Shown here: positions 1 through 9,641 of the stretch, piece after piece
How the letters are laid out: every line of letters starts with the position of its first letter
Position numbering within the stretch: the first letter of the stretch is position 1
From: Neolecta irregularis DAH-3
Lineage: Eukaryota > Ascomycota > Neolectomycetes > Neolectales > Neolectaceae
Assembly: GCA_001929475.1 (NCBI GenBank)
Contig: LXFE01000396.1
Coordinates: 1-20,178 of the forward strand
Reading direction: 5' to 3'
DNA length: 20,178 bases
Notes under the pieces: model-generated
Seen by the model: the letters and a program-made list of their open reading frames with translations, nothing else
Told to the model about the DNA's origin: nothing
Databases searched by the model: none
Position numbers and translations under genes: made by a program

Positions 1-597
1 ACTCCATATAGGCTCGAATATAAAACGAATTCTCAAGGATTATTACACGTTTCAAGGGGCAATATCGTACATTTTATTTTCAGAGAACTTGCTACGAATG
101 AGTGGATATTTGAGATGCCTATAATTCACAATATATAATCCTAGAGTCTAACTGTAGTATTCAGAATATTTATGCAGTGGGACATTCAACAAAGTGCCTG
201 ATTCCACTCATAATAAAACGTCAAGTGTTCATCGCAATTACGCTATATCTTTCTCAATTCGGTTAGATCATACAAGTAAAGGTAAAGTGTAGCTACTAGC
301 GAATTGTATTTCATTCATCTTCTCTATTCGTCATTCCATCAAAATATATCCTCGTCTTATTGCACATTCGACAGAATAGAATCCACAAACACATACCTGC
401 TGAGTATTTTCTATGAAGAATCTGTCTGAGTGGCAGTCGAGAAAGTTGACAAATATAGCTGTTTCCAATTGATCCTTGCTTCCCACAGATTTCAGTGGAA
501 TATGATATTGACCTAGTGTAAGGATATACCCAGTCGGTATACCTTACCAATACAGTAATCAGGCGTTGGTAGAATAAGTAGCGGAGTTTATAGTTAT
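1..597. other. intergenic, no gene seen
   Basis: AT-rich sequence with frequent stops in all frames. The one longer minus-strand open frame (311-637) has no recognisable motif, is rich in Tyr/Ile/Arg as expected from translated AT-rich noise, and shows no splice sites that extend it. I see no RNA gene here. It may be flanking sequence of a gene to the left of the window. Confidence 0.5.
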
Positions 598-663
598 ACC
601 TAGCCTGAGTTACAACACTTAGGCTAGGTATGTCCATGTACGGAGTTACAACACTTAGGCTAG
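598..663. repeat. duplicated 21-bp motif, first copy forms a hairpin
   Basis: The 21-bp word GAGTTACAACACTTAGGCTA plus G occurs exactly at 607-627 and again at 643-663, a period of 36 bp. Around the first copy, 598-609 (ACCTAGCCTGAG) pairs with 618-629 (CTTAGGCTAGGT) with one mismatch and an 8-nt loop. The second copy lacks the left stem arm. The structure is seen directly. Its function is unknown: it could be a remnant of a small mobile element end or a regulatory stem-loop. Confidence 0.7.
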
Positions 664-869
664 AAATATGTCCTGGTCTTATTTGTAACTTCTGGAGTTA
701 AGCTTACACCTAGGATCTTGATGTATATACTACTTGAGAGCACAATTACAAAAATCCATTTGCTTTATCACCAACATCCCTCCAACAGTGGCCCAGAGAA
801 GCTGTGGGATGCATAAACACACAACCCTTTATGCAAGATCTAGAGCGATTGGAAGCTATATCAACAGTG

Positions 870-1202
870 ATGGCGGAAGGGAATGAGGGCTAGGCTGCGC
901 AAGTTGGTGTCTGCGGGGCGCAGTGATGGGTTGCGGCGGGACAGCGCGCACTATGACTGACTACCAGGCCGTCTGCTACACCTGCTGCTGCCCCGTTGCC
1001 TGTGTCTGACAATGCCCTCCTCGCGGTCAACGTCAGCCATTCGTTCCAGATTGCCTGTCGCATCGCCGTGTTTGGCCTCTCGATAGTATCTCAATATATA
1101 ACACTTTACCATGAGGGCTATAAATAGCTTCCCCTGCCCCCACCGGCAGGCACACCAAGTGACACCAATGTCACAGTGTTGTACCACATGGGAAAAAGCT
1201 AA
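870..1202 (+). pseudogene. GC-rich island, possible broken small gene
   Basis: Base composition jumps to GC-rich between about 860 and 1190 in an AT-rich neighbourhood. A coding model can be drawn: ATG at 870, a possible intron 923-967 (GTGATG...CTGACTACCAG, with a good CTGAC branch site), a possible intron 1086-1127 (GTATCT...AAATAG) and a stop at 1200-1202. The middle exon reads like protein, for example NALLAVNVSHSFQIACRIAV. An in-frame TAG at 891-893 interrupts the first exon seven codons after the ATG, so the model is either wrong or the gene is broken. The protein matches no family I recognise. The minus-strand open frame at 951-1187 is a competing but less convincing reading. Confidence 0.2.
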
Positions 1203-1637
1203 AGAAATCTAGTAACCATATGTCTAATATATACTTACCCACTCCAGATATTGTAGAGGCATCTGAGTGCCTACAGACATGGTGTAAACAACAGTTTTAT
1301 ATTAAATGCAGTCTAGCTTATAATACATATGATGTTGATTTTATTAGTATTTAACCTATGATCTCTATATAATCTGTGGATCAGAGGAGAGAGACAAACT
1401 GATGCTTAATGCGGCCTCAATGAAAAGAATGCCCCAACTGGCTGGTATGGTCCTTTGGATTGTGAAAGTGTGTCTGATCCGTCAATTTAGAGTCCAGCAT
1501 GTTTGCAGGTCCCATGCAAGAAAAGCACTTTATATATAATTATCTTCTATATAATTATCTATGAAAATGCATTGTAGAATCTGGTGGTTTGGTCCAAACT
1601 CACCGCCATCAAACAACTAGCCATCCGTAATTGCTAC
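1203..1637. promoter_or_regulatory. upstream region of ies1
   Basis: AT-rich and non-coding in all frames. It contains a direct repeat of the tract TATATAATTATCT around 1531-1560. The last 60 bases before the ATG at 1638 become C-rich, as is common for fungal 5' leaders. I see no defined transcription factor site that I can support. Confidence 0.35.
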
Positions 1638-3165
1638 ATGCTCGCCGCTCCATCGTCGCCTCTCCGCACTGGTTATTCGCCCTCGCCTGCTCCAAGCACT
1701 ATTGATCCGGAAGCGATCCATTCTCACAAGCCGGAGAAAGCGTAAATCCTACATGCCTCCTCCTTTTCATTCAACACCTATAGATCGGTTTTTGCGGGGT
1801 CGAAAATTCCTCATCTGAAAAAACCAGATGGCGAGCCCCTGTATCGCAAGGATGTGCAGTTCGACTTTCTCAGTTACATCTTCAGCGACCAGCACGCCGC
1901 GTTCACATCGCCTTTTACCCATGAAAAACTTACATTCTTGCAACTCTACATGGAATCATTCCGTTCGAGTGCGAAATGCAGCAAGGTTCTGCGAGACAGA
2001 ATAGCGATAGACGAGCGAGCTGCAAAGAGTATTGCCATGGTCAGTCTTTTGGTCAACGTTGGAAGAATCAATACAACGTTAACATGTTGAGTGTTCTTGT
2101 TATCTCGACTAACTGCAGTCTTCTACGAGATGAGAGCTGCTCTTCGGACATATCATCCCATCCCATGTCTCCAACTGATGTTTCCGCAAGATCGAAAAAA
2201 CCTACAAGACGCACCTCGTCTCAAATCTATACTCAAAGCCATGACTGAAGATCAAGCGCAGCCCCAATCATACGACCAACTTGTCAAAAGTTTCGCCCAT
2301 CCAACGACTAATCCAATGAGCCTGCTCTTTATATTCTCCAATTATGCGCCAAAACTGACGGAAGCTGAATTTTCTTCGCCGAGGGAATTTTATGATCTAT
2401 TTACGAGGAGCACACTCTCCTCGGAGTCACGCGGCAATGCATTTCTGTATCTTGTCTGGAAATATCTTGAGAAGAACGGTCCAGATGAGAATCCATTTGG
2501 TGATCATGTCGAACTGGGACCGTTGGTAGTTGACGATCCCTCAAAAGAGAACGTCGATCTGCCCGAGGAAATTGAATGGGGGAAGAAAATGACTGAAGAG
2601 CGGAAAAGCATGATATCCTATATGCAGTTCTAATATGTAGAATTCCTGGAAGCTCCAATCCAACATCCCAAAATCGCCAAGAAACCCAAAAGAGACAAGA
2701 AGGCGGCCGACTATTACGAACTATCTACACCAACGCCCGTCACGCCCGGGGACCTTGATCAACTTCCAACAGCAGGTTCTTTCTTTTTCTCTGTATTTAT
2801 CGTAACATCAAGTCCGCTCATCTTCTCGTCGGAAACGCAAAATTGTAGAACTTGGAACACAAGAGGACTCTGACATTGAAACCGAGCCAACTCAAGCCGA
2901 ACAAGATCAAAAACGCCAAAGGAAAATTGAAAAACGATATAAAAAATTAAGACTTCGTGATTTCAAGGAAAGGAGAAGAGAGCGCAAAAGGGAAGGCGCG
3001 CTGTTACGTGAATGGAGACTTGTTTCCGCAATGGATCCGCTTGATGATTCGGAGCGAGAGAAATTTAATGATTTGGATAATGGAGAGGAAGCAGAAGCTT
3101 TTCTTGCTGCACTTCGACGCGGTGAACGGCGAGGATTGAGATGGAGAATGAGCGAAATGGTTTAA
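1638..3165 (+). CDS. IES1: INO80 chromatin-remodelling complex subunit Ies1
   Basis: Five exons: 1638-1741, 1784-2085, 2119-2607, 2641-2775 and 2813-3165, giving 460 codons. Introns are 42, 33, 33 and 37 nt. Conserved fungal Ies1 blocks are visible in order: KKPDGEPLYRKDVQFDFL (residues about 47-64), SKVLRDRIAIDERAAKSIAM then VSLLVNVGRINTTLTFFYEM (about 101-140), RAALRTYHPIP and LQDAPRLKSILK (about 141-175), and PDENPFG followed by KENVDLPEEIEWGKK (about 247-282). The C-terminal third is highly charged and basic (KRQRKIEKRYKKLRLRDFK region), which suggests a nuclear protein. Ies1 is a fungal-specific subunit of the INO80 nucleosome remodeller. The start is the only ATG giving an uninterrupted first exon. 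The third intron must be spliced with a GC donor to remove an in-frame TAA at 2631-2633. Without it the protein would stop about 130 residues early. The gene is convergent with svp26. Confidence 0.92.
2608..2640 (+). other. GC-AG intron in ies1
   Basis: Thirty-three nt starting GCATGATATCC and ending TTCTAATATGTAG, with a branch-like TCTAAT near the 3' end. No GT donor exists nearby that restores phase. Removing it joins A|AA to give a Lys codon, keeps the downstream frame KFLEAPIQHPKIAKK and eliminates the in-frame TAA at 2631-2633. Its length equals that of the preceding canonical intron. The alternative is a true premature stop, but the frame stays open and charged for about 130 more codons, across another canonical intron. 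Confidence 0.7.
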
Positions 3166-3626
3166 GTTGCCTCGATCATAGTCTCATATTGAAATAGTAT
3201 ATGAATAATAGTACACAGTTCTTGCATCTCCGAGATTAAAAGTCAGGTTTGTACTTCTCCAAATCTGAAAGAATCACTATTTGACGATGTGATGAATTGC
3301 AAGCGCTAATTAGAAAACACCAAGAATAGACTGGGTTGATCAATGGTAGCAAGATGGAAATAGTTCCTGGCGATTACATCAAACAAGATTGAATCATCGA
3401 GCATTTACAAATATTAAGCGAGAAGAGGAGAACGAGACTCTTGAGATCCGTAGAGCTCATATGATCTCTAGCTTGTAAAAGGATTTTTTCATCAAGAATA
3501 AGTTCTTTGTGACCAATTCCTTTGATCGCAACTGAAATTTTCAATAATGAAGCTCGGATGTGGAAACTTATGAGATATTCCACGATATTCTAAGCAGTTC
3601 AAGGTTTCGGTAGTCATTCACTTTAA
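3166..3626. other. convergent 3' intergenic region
   Basis: Lies between the stop codons of ies1 (+) and svp26 (-), so it holds the two 3' untranslated regions and polyadenylation signals. AATATTAAG and AATAATG type A/T tracts are present. I see no gene; the minus-strand open frame at 3374-3583 has no splice continuity with svp26 and no motif. Confidence 0.5.
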
Positions 3627-4344
3627 CTAAGCATAGCGGGACCTTCGTCTTTCAAACACTGACATGCGTTCGAACCATTCTTTAACGCCCTCAATTCCGA
3701 GTTTTACCAGACCAGTCCGTTTCTTCCCTTCAATACGACCTGGCGTTAGTATGCTCAAGTAAAAGAAATTTAAAACCATCTGATCCGATTGTCGGGAGGA
3801 TATTCTCACCCGCAGAAAGACTAATAAATAAACCAAATGGCACTAGCCAAACGCATATAACGAAGAAGCTGGCTGTTTCAGGGAATGTAGGATGTTCGGT
3901 ATAGATTCGATGGGACTGAATGTAGCTGAAATGGCGAAACCAGAGATAGTGGTTTGTAAATACGATTACTAGAGATAAATTGACACTCTTGGGAGGAATA
4001 AACGTACTACATGAAAGGAGAAATGTGGGAGATAACAACTGAATTACAGGGAAAGTCGATAAATTGGCTCTGTAAAGGAGGTGCGATACGATCGAAAATA
4101 TAGTGAGCTTTTTGGGAAATGAATCGAATATCAGTAGAATATGCAGGCCAATGACTGACTACAATATCAATGAAGATATGGAATAATGGCAACATACCCA
4201 TATTAACCGTAACAGAAACCTTTTTGCTGGTACTGAATGCTCTTCAATTATTTCAGACAAATAATACAATCCCGAAGCAATGGATAATGTGAAGAAAACG
4301 AATCCTAGAATGGCGCCGAGGCCAGTTAACAGGCGCAAAATCAT
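3627..4344 (-). CDS. SVP26: Svp26/TEX261-family ER-Golgi cargo adaptor
   Basis: Four exons on the minus strand: 4344-4198, 4158-4008, 3968-3777 and 3739-3627, giving 200 codons. Introns are 39, 39 and 37 nt and all are GT-AG; the last carries a perfect ACTAAC branch site. The family pattern is clear: IASGLYYLSEIIEEHS after the first membrane segment (about residues 18-33), a second and third hydrophobic stretch, then FTNHYLWFRHFSYIQ, and PTFPETASFF followed by VCVWLVPF-type and ISLSAGENILP (about 135-165). The C-terminus is basic and cytosolic (KKRTGLVK, ERRRSRYA). Svp26/Erv26/TEX261 is a small four-pass membrane protein that helps load type II membrane proteins such as glycosyltransferases into COPII vesicles and retain them in the early Golgi. 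The ATG at 4344 starts directly at the first membrane helix, as in homologues. Divergent from the NCS1 gene. Confidence 0.92.
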
Positions 4345-5123
4345 TTCTCGGTGTGGAACTGGAGTCAAGCAATAGGTAACCGATGCACCACCACAATCAA
4401 CCAATAAAGATTGTACTAGGCAAATAGACTACACAACAACCTTTGTAGAAAACTCGGGAATATTCCAAAAACAGACTATGGGACGCACTTTTGGAAAAAA
4501 TTGAGTCTTTTAGTACCATATAAATTCGAAACTCGGAAATCCTCTCATTTACAAGGTATATCTACTCCCTTCTACGGAGCATTGAGACTGTCGGCCATGA
4601 TAACGACGCATTCTCCTTGAATATCTACCTCGAGAAATTCCCTAAAACAAAAAGTATCTGCAGAAGATCTATAGGTCATTTTATATATTTAGATATGAAG
4701 TCCTCATTATCGTGGTATCTTGGACGTTCCATACAGGTCGGGAGTTTCTCAGGACTTGCTTACAAAGTATAAGGGTTAGGGTCAGCGCGATCTCGTTTGT
4801 GTCAAATTCTCATTGAGAATCAAGTCAAACAATCTTAAAAAAGGTAAAAAAGGTGCTCTGCTTATTAAAGGTCAATCTGAGTTCGGTGAAGATCTCGACG
4901 CTTCGTGTTACCAAGTACTGATCTATGTACTGTCTCTTCCGTCAATAGCTTTTAAAGTTGCAATCGTAACATCAGCGGTGACTTGATGATCTTGGACTTC
5001 CTCTGAATTGAGCTATTAACGAAGTTTCAAGATTGAGAGTTCTTGTCATACAATGATGCTTTTCTCGGAGTTAGTGACAATTTTCAACGCTAAATTGATT
5101 CCGCTCCTCTCATTTTCCATCTT
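4345..5123. promoter_or_regulatory. divergent promoter region, svp26 / NCS1 permease
   Basis: 779 bp between the two divergent start codons. No open frame of note. CCAAT-like CAACCAATAAAG occurs near 4397-4408. A short telomere-like GGGTTAGGGT lies at 4773-4782; this hexamer type is also bound by TRF-like/Tbf1 factors in fungi, but one and a half units could be chance. The rest is AT-rich. Confidence 0.4.
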
Positions 5124-6925
5124 ATGAACAAGATACCTAAATCATTCAAAGATTGGATCTGGTTAACTCCCGCTCCGTCATCCTTCGCCCCTTCATCGAA
5201 GTGGTCGAACGCGGATATGGAGCCTGTTCCTGAAACTGAAAGGACTTGGACGACGTTGAATTACGTCTCTTACTGGTTATCTGAGTTAATATTGATCTTA
5301 TCAAGGAGATGATTGATTTTAGTGCATTCAATGTTTCTACGTATATGCTTGCCTCTTCGATGATATCTGTCGGTTTAAACTGGAAGGAAGCAATTACGTG
5401 TATTATTGTTGGGCATACCTTGATCGCTAGTATTGCTCTTGATTGCGAGGAGTTAACTAGAATAGTACCTATCACTCTTAACGGAACAATCGGAGCGAGA
5501 CACCATGTTTCCTTTCCGTTACTAAGTCGGTATCTTTATCTTCGATAAATATATCATGACGGATCAGATCAGTCTTTGGATTCTGGTTCTCATACTTCCC
5601 TGTGATATCTAGAGGTGTACTGGCTTGTTTCTGGTTTGCAATCCAGACCTATGTGAATCGCGCCTCTGCGATGAAAAGTTTTAATCATTAGACTGGAAGT
5701 GAATGCATTCGAGAGATGATTCAAGCAGTCTGGCCCTCGTTCAAGAATTTCCCCAATCATCTCGTGCACCAAAATCTTTTTAATTCTACTTAGCATTAGG
5801 ATAAGTCATCGAACATTACCTCTCAAGGGATCCTGTGCTATTTTATATTCTGTACATTCTATCGGAGAGCTATTCTTATGAACTCAAGGGATAATTCAGT
5901 TCCCTTTTCTACTTGTATCAATGCAAAGGATCAGGTACCTCTTTGCTCTCAAGTCTATTCTCGTTCCAATTACCGCTTTAGCGATGTTAATCTGGGCATT
6001 TAAACGCACTAATGGCGGAGGTCCGATATTTCAGCAAGAATCGACAATATCTGGCTCAAAGAAAACATGGATATTCATGTCTAGCCTGAACTCTGTTCTC
6101 GGTAATTTTGCTCCTCTGACTGTTAATATCCCCGATTTTACTCGTTATGCTGCTGGTCCACGATATCAGTACATTCAGTTATTGATTATTCCACTCGCAT
6201 TTTCGTTTTTCGCTTTTGTTGGAATAGTAGTTACCAGCGCTAGTAAAACTATCTATGGCGGAGACTATATATGGGATCCTATGCAGCTCATGTCCTTATG
6301 GGATAATCGAGCCGCTACTTTTTTAAGTGCTTTTAGTTTAGCATTGGCGACACTCGGAACCAACATATCGGCAAATAGTATCTCTGCGGCAAATGACTTC
6401 ACGGCTTTGTACCCTCAACTAATTAACATGAGACGTGGCCAGATTTTAGTGAGTTTCATTGGCGGGTGGTGTCTCGTGGTATGTTGTCTGAATTTCTGGC
6501 TTCTAAATTAATTAGCCTTGGAATATTCTCGCGAGCGCTTCTAGATTCTTGAGCTTCATGTCTGGATATACTATCTTTATTGGTCCCATTGCAGGAATCA
6601 TGATCTTCGACTACTGGGCCGTGAAAAGACAGTACTTGAGCGTGCCAGACTTGTATCGTCCTAATGGAATATATCGTTATAATTACTGGGGTACGAATTG
6701 GAGAGCACTGGTGGCTCTAATCTCTGGGTGCGTTTTTCTTCTATTCCTATTAATTTGAGATTCTTGCCTACTTTTCCTGGTTTCCTAAATACCTTTGATC
6801 CTTCAGTCAAAGCTGGGAATTCGATTTACGACATTGCTTATCTCATTACTTTCCTGGTCTCGGGTATAATATATTCGGCGTTGAATCATTTATTTCCGCC
6901 GCAGTACACAAACTCACCACTCTGA
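5124..6925 (+). CDS. NCS1 nucleobase/nucleoside permease (Fur type)
   Basis: Nine exons: 5124-5284, 5323-5429, 5466-5529, 5568-5652, 5692-5763, 5800-5851, 5889-6478, 6516-6727 and 6760-6925, giving 502 codons. The eight introns are 38, 36, 38, 39, 36, 37, 37 and only 32 nt. Every junction restores a conserved NCS1 segment: YWLSD|AFNVSTYMLASSM, LIAI|PITLNGTIGARHH, FPLLSR|SVFGFW, FAIQTY|TGSECIREM, CYFIFW|IIQFPFLL and IMIFDYWAV. FWFAIQTY in TM3, GNFAPLTVNIPDFTRYA in TM6 and GTNISANSISAANDF followed by INMRRGQ around TM8 are family hallmarks; the aromatic/Gln residues in TM3 and Asn in TM8 line the substrate site in this family. Fungal relatives are proton symporters for uracil, allantoin, uridine, uric acid or related compounds at the plasma membrane; the exact substrate cannot be read here. 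The C-terminus is short (ends QYTNSPL). A 44-nt alternative intron from 6908 would give a tail ending RQIMR instead. Confidence 0.93.
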
Positions 6926-7453
6926 ATCAAGTTAATGATGACGCGAGTCTGTATGGCATGCCAAATGCAGAGAAAGTCTCAAGACAGATCATGAGATAGT
7001 TATACTTTATAAAATATATATGTTGACCTGGATGCCAAAACTTTTCTCAAGTGATATATTTCAGTTTTATATATTCATTTACTGTTGTGGGCATTATAGC
7101 TTGTAGCAGCAATGGTTCTCCAGCCTCACTGGTGGTGGAGACCCTCAAATTTTCATTGTCCGCAAATAAACCAATGTGGGAGCATAACATTGGTCACTTG
7201 GATTTACAGGTAATATATCAGTGCTCTTGCAGAGAGCGATATACCAAATGTTTTCATATGAGATAAAAGAAAGAGATTCAGATTCTTTCTGAAAAGGCGC
7301 CACGATCATGGGGTTTGTCTGACTATCAGCGGATCAAATCATTAAGAAAGTGATCCGTTATCAATTACACATAGACGATAAGACAAGCACACGTACATAA
7401 CCGTATCTTACAACAGATAGAAGAAAAGTCCCTTCAAGGCATGCCAAAAGTGT
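6926..7453. other. convergent 3' intergenic region
   Basis: Between the stops of the NCS1 permease (+) and the minus-strand gene ending at 7454. The region contains an AT-rich tract (7008-7070) and a small stem, AGCGGATCA near 7328 pairing with TGATCCGTT near 7352. The plus-strand open frame 7051-7266 has no motif or splice continuity and is treated as chance. Confidence 0.45.
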
Positions 7454-8816
7454 CTAGGGAAGCAGGTAAGAAGTGATCGACACCCATGACCCACTATCAG
7501 TGAAGATTCCTTCATCAGACTCTGATGTCTTCGCATCATCATCGATGACGGATGGTTGAACGATAGTCAACAAGCTACTAACCCACGACTTCATTTCTTC
7601 AAATCGACTGTTATTCGACTTTTGAGCAGGGGTACCCATGATGCTCTCGACGAAAGTCTGGCGATATCGAGCGAGTTGTGTATCTTGATGATAGATGATG
7701 AGGTCATTGATTTCTTTCGATGGCATTATTCTTCCAACGACAGGGCTCAGGCGAGACAAAATTCTAGTTGGGATGTTGAAGGAAAAGCTCTGACAGTGAG
7801 TTATAAAAAAGGCTTACAATATACGCCATCCTTTCCTTCAACCTCATAAAAATAGGTCAGTCTGAAGACATGTTCCGTCTCCTCGTCAGATACTCCAAAT
7901 TCATCGCGGATAAATGCAGTCATATTTGACGGCATGCGTTTATATTCATCTACTTTCCAGCAGCCGATTTCTTCTGATTGTTTGAACTGAACAATCTCGA
8001 GCTTACTAAAAGTGGGATTGAGTTTCATTTTCTTATTTGAAAGTGTAATATTGAAAGAGATTCTTGTTTGAGTGCCAGCAGATATGTATGGAGCCGCATA
8101 TACAGATATATCTAATGACAATGGACATCGGGAAAGACGTTTGATGTTGTCTATGATAGTAAACGGAACATTATGACAATGTTTAAAATTTGTATGAAAC
8201 GCATAAGGCAAAAATGTTAAAGGCCAGCCAACTTTGATGTCAATGGTCTCAGATTTCCATAATAAAGGAGCAAATTCATTTAATGTAACTTCAAAGGGAG
8301 AATTAGAACCAGAAGAAGAAGGTGTGGGTCGGTAGAGCGGAAAATGAAAGTTGAGGTGTATGCGATAACTGTATGATGAGCTGAGCATAACGATTTCAGA
8401 ATATACGAGATAAGCCAGTTGGTAACGCTCGTTGATATCCTCTCCGGAAACGTGTTCCAAGAGATGTATCGCGTATCATGGAAAATGAGTTCTTTTTTGC
8501 CTACCTCAAGTTTGATTTCTACCGTCTTCTCGCCTTTAGAAAACGGTGTTCGTGATATGTCCGACAGACATGCCCCAACAAGTATCTATCTATGAGTTTA
8601 CTTGTGACCTGATAGGTATGCCTCTTCGTCATCCTCAACCCCGGACTCATCGTGAAAGTGAGCATATAAACCACCTGAAAGGCGACTGAGAACCACAGTC
8701 TCGATTGTTGTGAAACATAATTCTGCTTTCAAGATAGCAGTAGGAACACGATGGACAGGACATTGTATTGGATTTGGAACAACTTTGATATTCTCAATGA
8801 CTCGTGGGGCTTCCAT
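7454..8816 (-). CDS. unrecognised beta-rich protein, possibly arrestin-like
   Basis: Minus strand, modelled as exons 8816-8622, 8585-8505, 8439-7825 and 7789-7454, about 408 codons. The last intron (7790-7824, 35 nt, GTATAT...TAACTCACTGTCAG) is secure. The first is either 36 nt with a GC donor (8586-8621) or 54 nt with a GTTGAG donor (8586-8639). The second (8440-8504, 65 nt) is the weakest call, and a frameshift is possible there. The protein alternates hydrophobic and polar residues like a beta sandwich: VVLSRLSGGLYAHF, ACLSDISRTPFSKGEKTVEI, SYRIHLNFHFPL, APLLWKSETIDIKVGWPL, FKHCHNVPFTI, ISAGTQTRISFNITLS and SKLEIVQFKQSE. There is no signal peptide or membrane segment; the C-terminus is acidic. 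The pattern of short strands with a mid-protein FKHCHNVPF block suggests an arrestin or immunoglobulin-like fold, but I do not recognise the family. An upstream ATG with a 43-nt intron near 8885-8960 could add about ten residues. Confidence 0.6.
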
Positions 8817-9052
8817 CTGGGGCTGAGGTTTTGTTGGTGGTGAGTTCAATGTTACTACGCGATCGAGTGAAATTCGCTTAGAGGGAGTTTGCACAAAACG
8901 TCATGACAACAAAAGTTACCACAATATTGTAGTTATCTACATAAGACATTATACAATCCCAATTGAGAAAGGCATGAAAAAATCATATTTCAGATAATGA
9001 GGGCGTATGGTGATCGAAATTCTATCTAGGAACCCTGAGGTGAAAATTCAGA

Positions 9053-9378
9053 GTTGGTAAACTTTCAAGTTCTCTTGGAGAGAACATTGCGGAATACTAC
9101 GAAATGAACTATTCTTCACATAATATCAATTACTCAGTTACGTTCGTATCGTGACTCGTAGACTCATCAAGTCTTTAGTGGCAGACATATATATTAATCA
9201 TGAGATGCAGTGCTTATGTATTCTATGGCTCGTCAAACTCTGTTCACATTTATGAAGTCCAAATATGTGAGGCAACCAAGAATCGGTGATCATCAAAGAG
9301 GAAGATCTTTATACCACCAGTGGCCTTTTCAAGAACAAGTAGTAATCTCTATGCGGGTGGGCGGATGATCTTTTTTGA
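9053..9378 (+). repeat. left arm of long inverted repeat
   Basis: This sequence is found again in reverse complement at 9796-10122. From about 9080 to 9378 I count roughly 20 substitutions and a few short indels over about 295 bp, so the arms are near 92-93% identical. The outer 30 bp (GTTGGTAAACTTTCAAGT) align more loosely and are interrupted in the other arm by a GC-rich insertion. Read on the minus strand, the inner end encodes KKIIRPPA then stop, resembling the last residues of the small ORF beside the right arm. Confidence 0.88.
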
Positions 9379-9641
9379 CAATTTATATAGATGCAATACA
9401 ATATTCACTAAATAACCAAAATTGCTAATATAAAATGATTTCTATCTGGTCATTTCTTTCGTTGGTGAAGAATGCTGCACAAAGTTCACGTGGAATCATC
9501 CTGATCACTCTGTCACGTGATCAGGGACAAATCTTGCGAGTGTAACTTTGAGCAAATGGCAATCAATTCACAGTTGAACAACCAACCAACACATTCAAAC
9601 AAAACAAGCACTGTCAGGATCTGAATTTAAAGACGAATCTA
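9379..9641 (+). promoter_or_regulatory. spacer with CACGTG sites and palindrome, presumed promoter
   Basis: Unique sequence between the repeat arms, upstream of the small ORF. Two CACGTG boxes lie at 9487-9492 and 9514-9519, the second as TCACGTGA. A perfect 9-bp inverted pair CCTGATCAC (9500-9508) and GTGATCAGG (9517-9525) surrounds an 8-nt loop and overlaps the second box. CACGTG is the site of bHLH factors such as Cbf1/Pho4. The final stretch (CAACCAACCAACACATTCAA, about 9580-9599) looks like a CA-rich fungal 5' leader. Confidence 0.5.

Noticed and set aside
311-637. 108-codon minus-strand ORF
   Set aside because: No recognisable motif or splice extension, and the region holds a repeated hairpin motif.
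5124-6925. NCS1 permease as a pseudogene with many stops and frame changes
   Set aside because: All eight interruptions are removed by GT-AG introns of 32-39 nt that rejoin conserved NCS1 residues in phase.
7051-7266. 71-codon plus-strand ORF downstream of the permease
   Set aside because: No motif; it lies in the convergent 3' region and composition alone explains it.
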